Positions 1-5,829 of a stretch of DNA of 12,942 bases are shown here, in pieces (position 1 is the first letter of the stretch; the number at the start of each line of letters is the position of its first letter). Both the position numbers and the translations under genes were made by a program. This DNA is from Dehalococcoidia bacterium (GTDB lineage: Bacteria; Chloroflexota; Dehalococcoidia; GIF9; AB-539-J10). The stretch is from the NCBI GenBank assembly GCA_030603485.1, contig JAUVXS010000038.1:1-12942 (forward strand), in the 5' to 3' direction. The notes below the pieces were generated by a model. It did no database searches, had not been told where the DNA came from, and saw only the letters and a list, made by a program, of their open reading frames with translations.

Positions 1-1
1 T

Positions 2-343
2 ATACCTAGCGAGGGCTGGCTCAAACTGGTTGTTGTGAGCGACCAGTTCGATGCGGCGGATGACTGGATTGTCGAGCATATCACAAAGAATGATATTGTG
101 ATCTCTGGGGATATCCCGCTCGCTTCGCGGTGCCTGAAAAAAGGCGCCCGAGTATTGGCGCCAAATGGTCGCGTTTTCACTGATGATTCCATCGGCGATG
201 CCCTCGCGACCCGGGATCTAATGTCTCACTTGCGTGATATCGGGACAATTACTGGTGGCCCAGCTCCCTTCGAGAAACGAGATCGTTCTCGATTCCTTCA
301 AAGTCTCGACGGTATCATCCAGGCCATTCGCCATGGGAAGTAG
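2..343 (+). CDS. YaiI/YqxD (UPF0178, DUF188) family protein, 5' end cut off
   Basis: The reading frame is open from the first bases of the window, so the gene starts upstream; the GTG at 35 is only an internal valine codon. The translation aligns by eye with the C-terminal two-thirds of YaiI/YqxD proteins: an early 'DWIVEHI' helix, 'DIVISGDIPLA' (an acidic residue after a beta strand), 'GARVLAPNGRVFT', 'LATRDLMSHLR', 'TGGPAPF' and 'RDRSRFLQSLD'. These blocks occur in the same order and spacing as in the E. coli protein, which I recall at about 150 residues. The family is related to PIN/NYN-type nuclease folds, but its biochemical role is not settled. The gene seems intact where visible and is the last of its transcription unit. 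Family assignment is confident; function is not known. Confidence 0.88.
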   Translation: MPSEGWLKLVVVSDQFDAADDWIVEHITKNDIVISGDIPLASRCLKKGARVLAPNGRVFTDDSIGDALATRDLMSHLRDIGTITGGPAPFEKRDRSRFLQSLDGIIQAIRHGK

Positions 344-350
344 TTACGCC

Positions 351-396
351 AACGTCATTTCAGCAGCATAATCTACAAGTTGCACTTTCTGACGTT
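351..396. other. Weak inverted repeat after the DUF188 gene
   Basis: AACGTCA (351-357) and TGACGTT (390-396) are perfect 7-bp arms with a 32-nt loop, just after the DUF188 stop codon. A T-rich stretch comes only at 421-428. It may be a weak terminator or chance. Confidence 0.2.
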
Positions 397-499
397 CTGT
401 TAGCTGGGGGGTAAAAGGTTCCTTTTTCTAATATTGATTAAATCTTTCGGGAGTATTAAACTACAGAACAAACGCATGAAAAAACCAGGGAGGAGTATC

Positions 500-775
500 A
501 TGTCGCAAGAAGACAATGCTGATAAGAAGACATCCACTGAAAACTTCGCTGACATATTTAGAACATTCGGGCAGGCTATTAGCGAAATATTTAATGACCC
601 TGAGTTAAAAGAAAAGGCCAAAAAATTTACGGACGCTACGGCTGAATCTGCAAAAACTTTTGGAAGCAGGTTTAAAGACGAAGATGTCAAAGATAAATTC
701 AGAGATGTAGGAAAAGCAGCCGAGGACTTTGGAAAGAGCGTAGCGGATTGCTTTAAGAAAGAGAAGGGGAAATAA
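500..775 (+). CDS. Small charged, helical hypothetical protein (91 aa)
   Basis: I do not recognise the family. The ATG at 500 is preferred to the upstream in-frame ATG at 434 because a strong Shine-Dalgarno (GGGAGGAG) sits about six bases before it. The product has no proline in its body and is rich in Lys, Asp, Glu, Ala and Phe. Phenylalanines recur at heptad-like intervals (FADIF, FGQAI, FNDPE, FTDAT, FGSRF, FRDVG, FGKSV), which suggests long amphipathic helices, as in YtxH-like or apolipoprotein-like stress proteins. There is no signal peptide and no membrane segment. It lies alone, convergent with the DUF4870 gene. A surface-binding or stress role is only a guess from composition. Confidence 0.72.
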   Translation: MSQEDNADKKTSTENFADIFRTFGQAISEIFNDPELKEKAKKFTDATAESAKTFGSRFKDEDVKDKFRDVGKAAEDFGKSVADCFKKEKGK

Positions 776-811
776 GAAAATTAGATTTTAAAAGCGACAT
801 CCCTATGCAAA

Positions 812-849
812 GCTAAAACTATGCTGTCCATCTCTGGGGTTATTTTAGC
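812..849. terminator. Possible hairpin between convergent genes
   Basis: GCTAAAA (812-818) and TTTTAGC (843-849) form a perfect 7-bp stem with a 24-nt loop between the two convergent genes, overlapping the stop codon of the DUF4870 gene. The A/T-rich arms and long loop make it a weak candidate for a bidirectional terminator. Confidence 0.3.
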
Positions 850-1171
850 CTGACCTCTTTTCAGCAAAATCTCCTGCCCAAGGTAGCTTATACTTGGTTC
901 CCTGATAAGCCTTAACCATCAGGACTATCCAAAGAATGAAGCATAAGACTGAGATAACCCAAGTGAAGAAACCTCCAATAACGGGTATCCAACCGAGCAT
1001 AAATCCAGCAACAGTAAGAGCACCAAACACCACAATCGATTGTATAGCGTGGAAGCGAACAAACTTGTTTTCCTGTTCTATCAGGATAAAGACGACACCA
1101 CTTATCCAGCTTAATACGTAACACAATAATCCAGCAACATTTTCATTTAATCCAGTGGAAGTCTTTTCCAT
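845..1171 (-). CDS. DUF4870/Tic20-like small integral membrane protein
   Basis: The 108-residue product begins with a short polar N terminus followed by 'GLLCYVLSWISGVVFILIE', then the conserved 'NKFVRFHAIQSIVVFG' segment, and two further hydrophobic stretches separated by 'IPVIGG'. It ends with 'MVKAYQGTKYKLPWAGDFAEK'. This is the usual pattern of DUF4870 (Tic20-like) proteins: three to four transmembrane helices, an RFHA(I/V)Q motif at the end of the first pair, and a C-terminal 'A..G..Y.LP..G..AE' tail. Length is typical. The start is supported by a near-perfect Shine-Dalgarno (AAGGAGGT) about nine bases upstream and by a promoter further up. It acts in the cytoplasmic membrane; its role is not established. 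It is transcribed alone. Confidence 0.9.
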   Translation of the reverse strand: MEKTSTGLNENVAGLLCYVLSWISGVVFILIEQENKFVRFHAIQSIVVFGALTVAGFMLGWIPVIGGFFTWVISVLCFILWIVLMVKAYQGTKYKLPWAGDFAEKRSG

Positions 1172-1207
1172 TTGCTCTTACCTCCTTGACCGTGTGTGTT
1201 GCATGTA

Positions 1208-1236
1208 ATAATATACGTCACTCAGTCAACAGTCAA
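1208..1236 (-). promoter_or_regulatory. Sigma-70-type promoter for the DUF4870 gene
   Basis: On the minus strand TTGACT (1236-1231) is followed after 17 bp by TATTAT (1213-1208), about 37 bp before the start codon. Both boxes are near consensus and the spacing is ideal. A second TTGACT lies 7 bp downstream of the first, making a short tandem repeat. Confidence 0.6.
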
Positions 1237-1311
1237 TAATCTTCCTTTTTAGGCTACACGTTCTGTCGTTCTGCTGGATCACATTCCGATGAAATGTACA
1301 ATCGGCATCAA

Positions 1312-1323
1312 CATCTCGAGATG
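1312..1323. repeat. Perfect 12-bp palindrome CATCTCGAGATG
   Basis: CATCTCGAGATG is its own reverse complement. It lies in the roughly 310-bp gap between the DUF4870 gene and the cytidylyltransferase gene, about 20 bp before the latter's -35 box, so it could be an operator. A looser CCGAT/ATCGG pair (1287-1305) lies just before it. I see no gene in this gap. Confidence 0.35.
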
Positions 1324-1343
1324 GAATTCCTGTTACGCCTTGT

Positions 1344-1372
1344 TTGACAAACTACCTTATCCCCCTTAGTAT
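1344..1372 (+). promoter_or_regulatory. Promoter for the CDP-inositol-type operon
   Basis: A consensus -35 TTGACA (1344-1349) is followed after 17 bp by TAGTAT (1367-1372). An alternative -10, TATAGT (1370-1375), has 20-bp spacing. Transcription would begin near 1380, leaving a leader of about 105 nt before the ATG at 1485. No riboswitch-like structure was recognised in the leader. Confidence 0.5.
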
Positions 1373-1484
1373 AGTGTTAGCTACCCACACCCGACGAGGC
1401 ACACCAAAGTATCGCAAACAGGTACCTCCAGATATCAGTACTAGTGCCCCGGAGTTTCTGCGAAATAGGAAATGAGGCGTCTTA

Positions 1485-2210
1485 ATGCGTAAAGAAAAGA
1501 CTAATAAAGGTATTATCCTAGCGGCTGGTGATGGTGACCGTCTGGGCACTCTGACTGCCATCCGTCCAAAGGTTCTGCTACCAGTGAATGGTAAGGAACA
1601 ACTAATAAGCTACCCTATTAAGGCATTAGCAGCAGCTGAAGTTTATGATATAGTCATTGTGGTTGGTTACTTAGGGGACAAGGTAATAGAGACGCTAGGC
1701 ACTGGTAGCGACTTTGGTGTGAGGCTGCAATATATCCGCAACTCTGATTATCTTGGCGGGAATGCCATCTCAGTATACAAAGCTAGGGAGTGGGCACTGG
1801 GAGAGCCAGTAGTTCTATGCATGGGAGACCATTTAATCGATGGAGAGATAGTGAAGCACCTTCTGGACAGACAGCCCTTCAATGAAACACTTTGTGTTGA
1901 TTATACGCCGGCTCACCACCATGAACTGGCCGAGGCAACCAAGGTTGCTGTTGATAGCACTGGCTGCGTCAAGGATATTGGCAAGGAACTTCTTCACTGG
2001 GATGCTCTTGATACCGGAGTCTTTTTTCTCACAGAGAACTTCTTTCAGGCTCTACACGAGCTTGTTAAACGTCGTGGCATTGAGGTTACCATTAGTGATG
2101 TTACCAGCTTCTTAGTCAGCCGGGGACACCCTTTTGATACCTGTGATGTTAGCGGCTGCTTCTGGGCAGATGTAGATACTAAGGAAGATTTAGACATGGT
2201 AAGGGGATAG
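1485..2210 (+). CDS. CTP:inositol-1-phosphate cytidylyltransferase-like nucleotidyltransferase
   Basis: This 241-residue protein is a sugar-nucleotidyltransferase-fold enzyme. It carries the nucleotide-binding loop 'LAAGDGDR' (12-19), the 'RPK' catalytic lysine segment (27-29) and 'CMGDH' (112-116), which holds the metal-binding aspartate. It also has 'EATKVAVD' (150-157), 'DIGKELLHWDALDTGVFF' (164-181) and 'FWADVDTKEDL' near the end. The MGDH, EATKV, IGK and DTG blocks are those I associate with the inositol-1-phosphate cytidylyltransferase (IPCT) that makes CDP-inositol from CTP and L-myo-inositol-1-phosphate. The next gene resembles the partner transferase, which strengthens the call. GAGG about seven bases upstream sets the start. 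The 'GDGDR' loop is an unusual version of GxGxR. Choline-phosphate or another polyol-phosphate substrate cannot be ruled out. No inositol-phosphate synthase gene is nearby. Confidence 0.8.
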   Translation: MRKEKTNKGIILAAGDGDRLGTLTAIRPKVLLPVNGKEQLISYPIKALAAAEVYDIVIVVGYLGDKVIETLGTGSDFGVRLQYIRNSDYLGGNAISVYKAREWALGEPVVLCMGDHLIDGEIVKHLLDRQPFNETLCVDYTPAHHHELAEATKVAVDSTGCVKDIGKELLHWDALDTGVFFLTENFFQALHELVKRRGIEVTISDVTSFLVSRGHPFDTCDVSGCFWADVDTKEDLDMVRG

Positions 2211-2219
2211 CAGGTAGGG

Positions 2220-2870
2220 ATGGAGACTGTGTACGATGGCTATATTTCTAAGCACATTAACAGGAAAATGTCAGAGCCGATGGCAAGGCTACTGGCAAAG
2301 ACAAAAGTAACACCTAATCAGATGACATGGGCAGCATTTAGCATCGCTCTGCTGTCTTCTGTCAGCTTCGTCCTTGGCTATAATATAATAGCCGGTCTTT
2401 TAGTCCAGCTATCATCTATTGTTGATGGTATAGATGGTAGCCTGGCCCGGCTGAAAGGTATGACATCGGAGTTCGGCAGCTTTCTGGACTCTGTCCTTGA
2501 CCGATATGCTGATATTTTGATAGTGCTGGGACTAACCTTATGGTCTTTGTATCATGAGACATATTCTGGCATTTGGCTAGCTGGCCTTCTGGCTATCACT
2601 GGTATCATTTGCATTAGCTATACCAGAGCGCGCATTAGCCCGAATCATCGCCATCTCTTCGATAAAGGATTCAAGTCCCTAGCCTCACGTGATATAAGAC
2701 TATTCCTGATAATGCTCGGGGCAGTCATCGGGCAAGCTTACTTCTGTCTTATCGTCCTAGCCGTCTTAACCAACGTAGTGGTTTTCTACAGGCTCATTTA
2801 TATGTATAGATATCTGGGGCAAAAGGACAACCAATCCAAACCTATCTCACGAAGTAGCGATGACCCATAG
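2220..2870 (+). CDS. CDP-alcohol phosphotransferase, di-myo-inositol-phosphate-phosphate synthase-like
   Basis: The protein (216 aa) has the full CDP-alcohol phosphatidyltransferase signature D-G-x2-A-R-x8-G-x3-D-x3-D: D72, G73, A76, R77, G86, D90 and D94. The four aspartates bind the metal and activate the acceptor hydroxyl. Around it are about six hydrophobic segments, so it is an integral membrane enzyme. The N-terminal 'YISKHINRKMSEP' and 'KVTPNQMT' and the 'QLSSIVDGIDGSLARL' and 'DSVLDRYAD' stretches match the transferase half of IPCT-DIPPS proteins, which join CDP-inositol to inositol-1-phosphate. In several thermophiles the two activities are fused; here they are separate genes 9 bp apart. 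AGGTAGGG overlaps the start. An alternative role is synthesis of an inositol-type phospholipid. Confidence 0.82.
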   Translation: METVYDGYISKHINRKMSEPMARLLAKTKVTPNQMTWAAFSIALLSSVSFVLGYNIIAGLLVQLSSIVDGIDGSLARLKGMTSEFGSFLDSVLDRYADILIVLGLTLWSLYHETYSGIWLAGLLAITGIICISYTRARISPNHRHLFDKGFKSLASRDIRLFLIMLGAVIGQAYFCLIVLAVLTNVVVFYRLIYMYRYLGQKDNQSKPISRSSDDP

Positions 2871-2919
2871 AAACACCGCCAATTTCACCTCCAACATTCA
2901 GGTACTTCAGGAGTGAGCA

Positions 2920-3549
2920 ATGATTATCCAGTGTGACTTTGATGGTACTATTATCAGAAACAATCTTAGTATTCTACTTAGAGAGCAATATGCCGGCAGC
3001 GACTGGCAAAAGATTGACAGTGACTATCTTCATGGCCATCTAACTGTTGAACAAAGCAACAAATTACAGTTTGCCCTCGTTAAAGAACCTAAAGAGAGAC
3101 TGCAAGCGTTCATTCGCCAGCACGTTGACCTAAGACCGGGCTTCGTTGAGTTTGTCAGGTTTTGCCAGGAGAGTGCTATACATTTTGCTATCGTTAGTAG
3201 TGGACTTGATTTTTACATTGAACCCGTATTAGCAGAGACTGGTATGTCGGGTTTAGAATTAATTTGTGGGCGAACCTCCTTTAGCCATGATGGCATTGAC
3301 GTAGTCTACTATGATCCTGAAGGCAACATTATCAACCAAGGATTTAAGAAAAAATATTTGACCTGGCTTAAGAAACGAGGGGAGAAAATCATTTATTTAG
3401 GGGATGGGCTCTCTGACTTGGAGGCGGCACGTCAGGCTGATTATGTATTTGCCACGGGCCATCTACTAGATTTACTCGATACACACTCAATAAAAGGCAG
3501 CGCTTTTTCTGATTTCTACGATTTATTATATCAAGTTCGTCTTCTTTAA
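2920..3549 (+). CDS. HAD-superfamily phosphatase (phosphoserine phosphatase/MtnX-like)
   Basis: This 209-residue HAD hydrolase opens with motif I 'CDFDGT', nucleophile D6 and general acid D8. Motif II is 'VSSG' (92-95), a lysine cluster at 143-145 supplies motif III, and motif IV is 'GDGLSD' (161-166). The helical insert between motif I and motif II marks the phosphoserine phosphatase/MtnX type (class I cap). Its start is set by AGGAGTG about seven bases upstream. It follows the CDP-alcohol transferase by 49 bp in the same direction with no terminator between. By context it could remove the phosphate left on di-myo-inositol-phosphate-phosphate or on a phosphatidylinositol-phosphate-type product. 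Sequence alone cannot separate this from a metabolic MtnX-like enzyme, and no methionine-salvage gene is adjacent. Confidence 0.8.
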   Translation: MIIQCDFDGTIIRNNLSILLREQYAGSDWQKIDSDYLHGHLTVEQSNKLQFALVKEPKERLQAFIRQHVDLRPGFVEFVRFCQESAIHFAIVSSGLDFYIEPVLAETGMSGLELICGRTSFSHDGIDVVYYDPEGNIINQGFKKKYLTWLKKRGEKIIYLGDGLSDLEAARQADYVFATGHLLDLLDTHSIKGSAFSDFYDLLYQVRLL

Positions 3550-3616
3550 TACTTCAGTGCCTTTCGTTCATGTTGTGTCAGCACCTCTGCCAAACAAAAC
3601 AGAGTGTTATATACAT

Positions 3617-3648
3617 TTAACAAATCACATATTAATAAGTGTTATAAT
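3617..3648 (+). promoter_or_regulatory. Extended -10 promoter for the HEAT-repeat gene
   Basis: TGTTATAAT (TG then TATAAT at 3643-3648) is an extended -10 box 35 bp before the start codon. The nearest -35-like hexamer is TTAACA (3617-3622), with a long 20-bp spacer, which is compatible with reliance on the extended -10. Confidence 0.5.
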
Positions 3649-3683
3649 TATTTAGGCAGGTCAAATGAAAAGGCGGGGTAAAA

Positions 3684-3968
3684 ATGAAAGATACTGCAGA
3701 GCTGATCAAAGACCTTAAACTCAGGGATAGTAGTGTTAGGCGACATGCAACAGAAATGCTTGGGATAATGGGAGATGAAAAAGCTGTAGATGCTCTTATC
3801 CTAGTGTTGAAGGATGAAAATAGATTTGTTCGACAGGAAGCAATTGCTGCCCTTGGAAAGATAGGAGATAAGAGGGTAGTAGAACCTCTTGTTCAGGTTC
3901 TGGAGGAAGAAAGGGATGAATTTGTCCAAGATTCAATAAGAAAGGTCATAGAAAAGTTGCGGAAATAG
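3684..3968 (+). CDS. Small HEAT-repeat (PBS-lyase-like) protein
   Basis: The 94-residue protein is built of HEAT-like repeats of about 31 residues. 'DSSVRRHATEMLGIMGDEKAVDALILVL' is followed by 'NRFVRQEAIAALGKIGDKRVVEPLVQVL' and a partial third unit, 'DEFVQDSIRKVIEKL'. The V-R-x2-A-x2-L-G-x-(I/M)-G-D-x2-(A/V)-V pattern is that of phycobilisome-lyase-type HEAT repeats. These form a curved helical scaffold for binding partner proteins. No catalytic domain is attached. AGGCGGGG lies just upstream of the ATG and the gene has its own promoter. It is the last chromosomal-looking gene before the SIR2 locus. Partner and role are unknown. Confidence 0.85.
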   Translation: MKDTAELIKDLKLRDSSVRRHATEMLGIMGDEKAVDALILVLKDENRFVRQEAIAALGKIGDKRVVEPLVQVLEEERDEFVQDSIRKVIEKLRK

Positions 3969-3991
3969 CTTTAATAGCGATGAACTCCTTG

Positions 3992-4054
3992 GGCGTGAAA
4001 ATCGTTCCTTATTTAATGGGAAGTTCTGATCTTGGGCTTTAGGCGTGAAATTCG
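3992..4054. repeat. Two imperfect 13-bp direct repeats GGCGTGAAA(A/T)TCG
   Basis: GGCGTGAAAATCG (3992-4004) and GGCGTGAAATTCG (4042-4054) differ at one position and lie 50 bp apart. Each is preceded by CTTGGGC or part of it. They sit between the HEAT gene and the 3' end of the SIR2 gene, where the chromosomal and accessory parts may join. The rest of this roughly 135-bp gap shows nothing else. Confidence 0.4.
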
Positions 4055-4102
4055 GCGCACCTTTTTATGCATTAGTTCACATAATAAATATAGCGCCGTG
4101 CA

Positions 4103-5398
4103 TTATGCTTTCAACTTGTCTTTGAAATGCGTCATTAGCTCCGTGCTGGACATAGATAACATATCTTGTAATGGAAGTCTATGTTTTTTACTTATCTCAT
4201 TAAAATCCCAACAACAATCAATTAAAAACATATAGGGCGGATTTCCGGTGCCGGTAACATTTTTGAAGAACCGCCCATATGCGTTATTAATATCACTTCT
4301 GGGATTTATGCAGATAATCTTATCAAGTTGTTTGTTGTTGACTAATATTCCCCTCATCTGTTGTAAAAGGTGAAAATCTGAGGCACCGGAGCCAATAATT
4401 ACCAAGGTTTCTGCAAATGCCAACGAATTTAGCCACTCACGGCCTATTTCTATAAAGGGTCTCTGTAATATTTTCTTGTCCTTTGAGCCGCCTATAATCA
4501 AATGAGGGTTATTGAATTCGTACTTATATTTTTTGTTCTTCAGTTGCTTATTATTCAACTCGTCTTTTATAAAACTAGTAATGTCAGTACTCGGGCATTT
4601 GTATACTTCGTTAGCTGCTAGTTGAGATGGTAATACTGAAAACCATCGTTTATCAATCTGAAACCAAGTCAATGATCCATGCAGTTTCAAATAAGTTATG
4701 CCTTGATTTTGCTTGCGGAATCCATTCCAAGGAGATAGTGTCTCTGAGATACAGAATCCATCGTCGTAGAGTATTTCGTTGCCATTAAAGAATTGATCTA
4801 GAACTAAATCGTAATTAGTGGTAGCAACTACTGAATCTCGTTTTTCTTCTAAAATGAGCTTCTTAAATGGAGTTAGATATTGCAAGTCGTATTCTCTAGT
4901 AATCTCGTCGGCAATAATTTTTCGCAGTATTTTCTCTGCCCACATATACTTTGCTGAGGTACCTTTAATTTGGACTGGCAGTAGTGGCAGGTTTAACGCT
5001 TGATAATCTGCGGAAATCTTCATCAAAGCATATGAGAAGGCCGAATATGCTTCGATAGGATTATTAAAACCAAGCATTTCACCGAGATCCTTTATTGTTG
5101 TTAAACTCGGTGCTTTAGGAAGAAGAACAGTTCCTGCGTATTCCTCAAGGAGTTCTATCGCATAAATAAGGTTTTCGTAGTTAGGATTGAAACGGCTCAT
5201 GGTCAATGATGTATTTATAGCGTGTTGCTGTATTAACTTCCATAGTTGTTTTAACCAAGGGTATTCGGAAGAGATGTATTCATCCTCGTCTATTATCTGT
5301 ATTAGTCGATCAGTCAGCTGTTGGGTTGTTTTGCAACCTGCTGGAACCGAAGCACCAGCCCCGAATAGAAACACCAACTTCTTTCTATCAGCATCCAT
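4103..5398 (-). CDS. Stand-alone SIR2-like domain protein, probable defence NADase
   Basis: The 431-residue protein has the landmarks of the SIR2-like (SIR2_2) family. An N-terminal 'FLFGAGASVPAG' (10-21) holds the NAD-binding GAGAS loop, 'ATTNYD' (192-197) the NAD-ribose contact, and 'YLKLHGSLTW' (236-245) the catalytic histidine (H240). 'VIIGSGASD' (333-341) is the second Rossmann motif. There are no zinc-ribbon cysteines of true sirtuins. Known bacterial relatives (ThsA of Thoeris, DSR, SIR2-containing Avs and Argonaute systems) deplete NAD+ during phage infection. Here the domain fills most of the protein and no obvious sensor or partner gene adjoins it. The ATG at 5398 follows GGAAG by about seven bases. 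It is lower in GC than the primase and recombinase genes, which fits accessory origin. The NADase role is inferred from family. Confidence 0.85.
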   Translation of the reverse strand: MDADRKKLVFLFGAGASVPAGCKTTQQLTDRLIQIIDEDEYISSEYPWLKQLWKLIQQHAINTSLTMSRFNPNYENLIYAIELLEEYAGTVLLPKAPSLTTIKDLGEMLGFNNPIEAYSAFSYALMKISADYQALNLPLLPVQIKGTSAKYMWAEKILRKIIADEITREYDLQYLTPFKKLILEEKRDSVVATTNYDLVLDQFFNGNEILYDDGFCISETLSPWNGFRKQNQGITYLKLHGSLTWFQIDKRWFSVLPSQLAANEVYKCPSTDITSFIKDELNNKQLKNKKYKYEFNNPHLIIGGSKDKKILQRPFIEIGREWLNSLAFAETLVIIGSGASDFHLLQQMRGILVNNKQLDKIICINPRSDINNAYGRFFKNVTGTGNPPYMFLIDCCWDFNEISKKHRLPLQDMLSMSSTELMTHFKDKLKA

Positions 5399-5433
5399 TA
5401 AGGCTTCCTATCAGAAATCGTGTCGACTGCGTA

Positions 5434-5464
5434 ATTATAGCAAGATTTGGTGAAAGAGAATCAA
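5434..5464 (-). promoter_or_regulatory. Promoter for the SIR2-like gene
   Basis: On the minus strand TTGATT (5464-5459) and TATAAT (5439-5434) are separated by 19 bp, and the -10 box is about 35 bp before the start codon. The -10 is a perfect consensus; the spacer is slightly long. Confidence 0.55.
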
Positions 5465-5490
5465 CTATATTGTAATACTTTATGAAGGTA

Positions 5491-5506
5491 AATTCACAAG
5501 TGAATT
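5491..5506. promoter_or_regulatory. Operator-like inverted repeat AATTCAC-AA-GTGAATT
   Basis: Seven-bp perfect arms around a 2-bp centre lie 26 bp upstream of the -35 box of the SIR2 promoter, in AT-rich DNA. The size and symmetry suit a dimeric repressor or activator site. A TATAAT on the plus strand (5523-5528) lies on its other side, followed by an 18-codon frame (5531-5587) with no ribosome binding site, which I do not call a gene. Confidence 0.4.
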
Positions 5507-5587
5507 ATAAAATTTCCAAGTATATAATTCATGACTATTGGTTTACCGGACAAAAAAGATCCACTCAATCTTACGCTTGAAAGCTAA

Positions 5588-5732
5588 GAGTGGCGCTGCA
5601 ACTTACAAAAAGGAACCATTTTATTCCCGATGTAACAATTCGCTAAATCGTGCAATGAGGTAAAGGATTTAGGCTTTCTTGCAGTAAGTAACACTCTTGG
5701 CAATTGTTGAGCCTGGATACGTGTGCCGTTTA
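5588..5732. other. Intergenic stretch with no recognised gene
   Basis: Between the SIR2 upstream region and the tRNA fragment I see no ORF, repeat or promoter. In particular it contains no D-arm or acceptor 5' strand that could complete the tRNA fragment beginning at 5733. If an integrated element lies to the left, this would be its terminal DNA. Confidence 0.4.
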
Positions 5733-5774
5733 CTTTTAATCAGGGTGTCACAGGTTCGAGACCTGTACGGCCTA
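5733..5774 (+). pseudogene. Displaced 3' half of a tRNA-Lys(UUU) gene
   Basis: The stretch has the layout of a tRNA from the anticodon loop to the discriminator base: loop CTTTTAA with anticodon TTT (5735-5737), anticodon-stem 3' strand TCAGG, and variable loop GTGTC. Then comes a perfect T arm, ACAGG-TTCGAGA-CCTGT (5750-5766), acceptor 3' strand ACGGCCT and A at 5774. The 5' half is missing: the five bases before the loop (GTTTA) cannot pair with TCAGG, and no AGGCCGT-like acceptor strand or D arm lies upstream. No CCA is encoded. Such 3' fragments are left when an element integrates into a tRNA gene and supplies a new 3' end at its other junction. An intact tRNA-Lys is expected outside the window. 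Confidence 0.75.
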
Positions 5775-5829
5775 TCAAGACTGGAAAGCCTCCCCTACTG
5801 GGGGAGTTTTTACAAGAATCAGGGTGTCA
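5738..5829. repeat. 13-bp direct repeat AATCAGGGTGTCA, putative att core
   Basis: Exact copies lie at 5738-5750, inside the tRNA-Lys fragment from anticodon loop to variable loop, and at 5817-5829, where the repeat contains the stop codon of the serine recombinase gene. A repeated block shared by a tRNA gene and the end of a recombinase gene is the normal sign of an attachment-site core. The 79-bp period contains the rest of the tRNA and its terminator, so at least one junction has been duplicated or two events happened side by side. Confidence 0.6.
5790..5811 (+). terminator. Rho-independent terminator after the tRNA fragment
   Basis: CTCCCC (5790-5795) pairs with GGGGAG (5801-5806) around a 5-nt loop and is followed at once by TTTTT (5807-5811). 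It is positioned 15 bp after the tRNA discriminator base, as expected for a tRNA transcript terminator, so the fragment and this hairpin probably moved or stayed together. Confidence 0.8.

Noticed and set aside
400..690. 96-aa minus-strand frame opposite the small helical protein
   Set aside because: Its Ser/Leu-rich sequence is the antisense of a Lys/Glu/Phe-rich gene that has a strong ribosome binding site.
2920..3549. Confident naming of the HAD protein as MtnX or SerB
   Set aside because: Motifs fit the group, but there are no methionine-salvage or serine genes nearby and the operon context points elsewhere.
5531..5587. 18-codon frame after a TATAAT box upstream of the SIR2 gene
   Set aside because: It is too short to judge, without a ribosome binding site, and the TATAAT is only two bases from the ATG, too close for normal initiation.
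5680..5774. A complete tRNA-Lys gene
   Set aside because: The T arm, anticodon loop and acceptor 3' strand are good, but the upstream sequence has no D arm, no pairing strand for the anticodon stem and no AGGCCGT-like acceptor strand.
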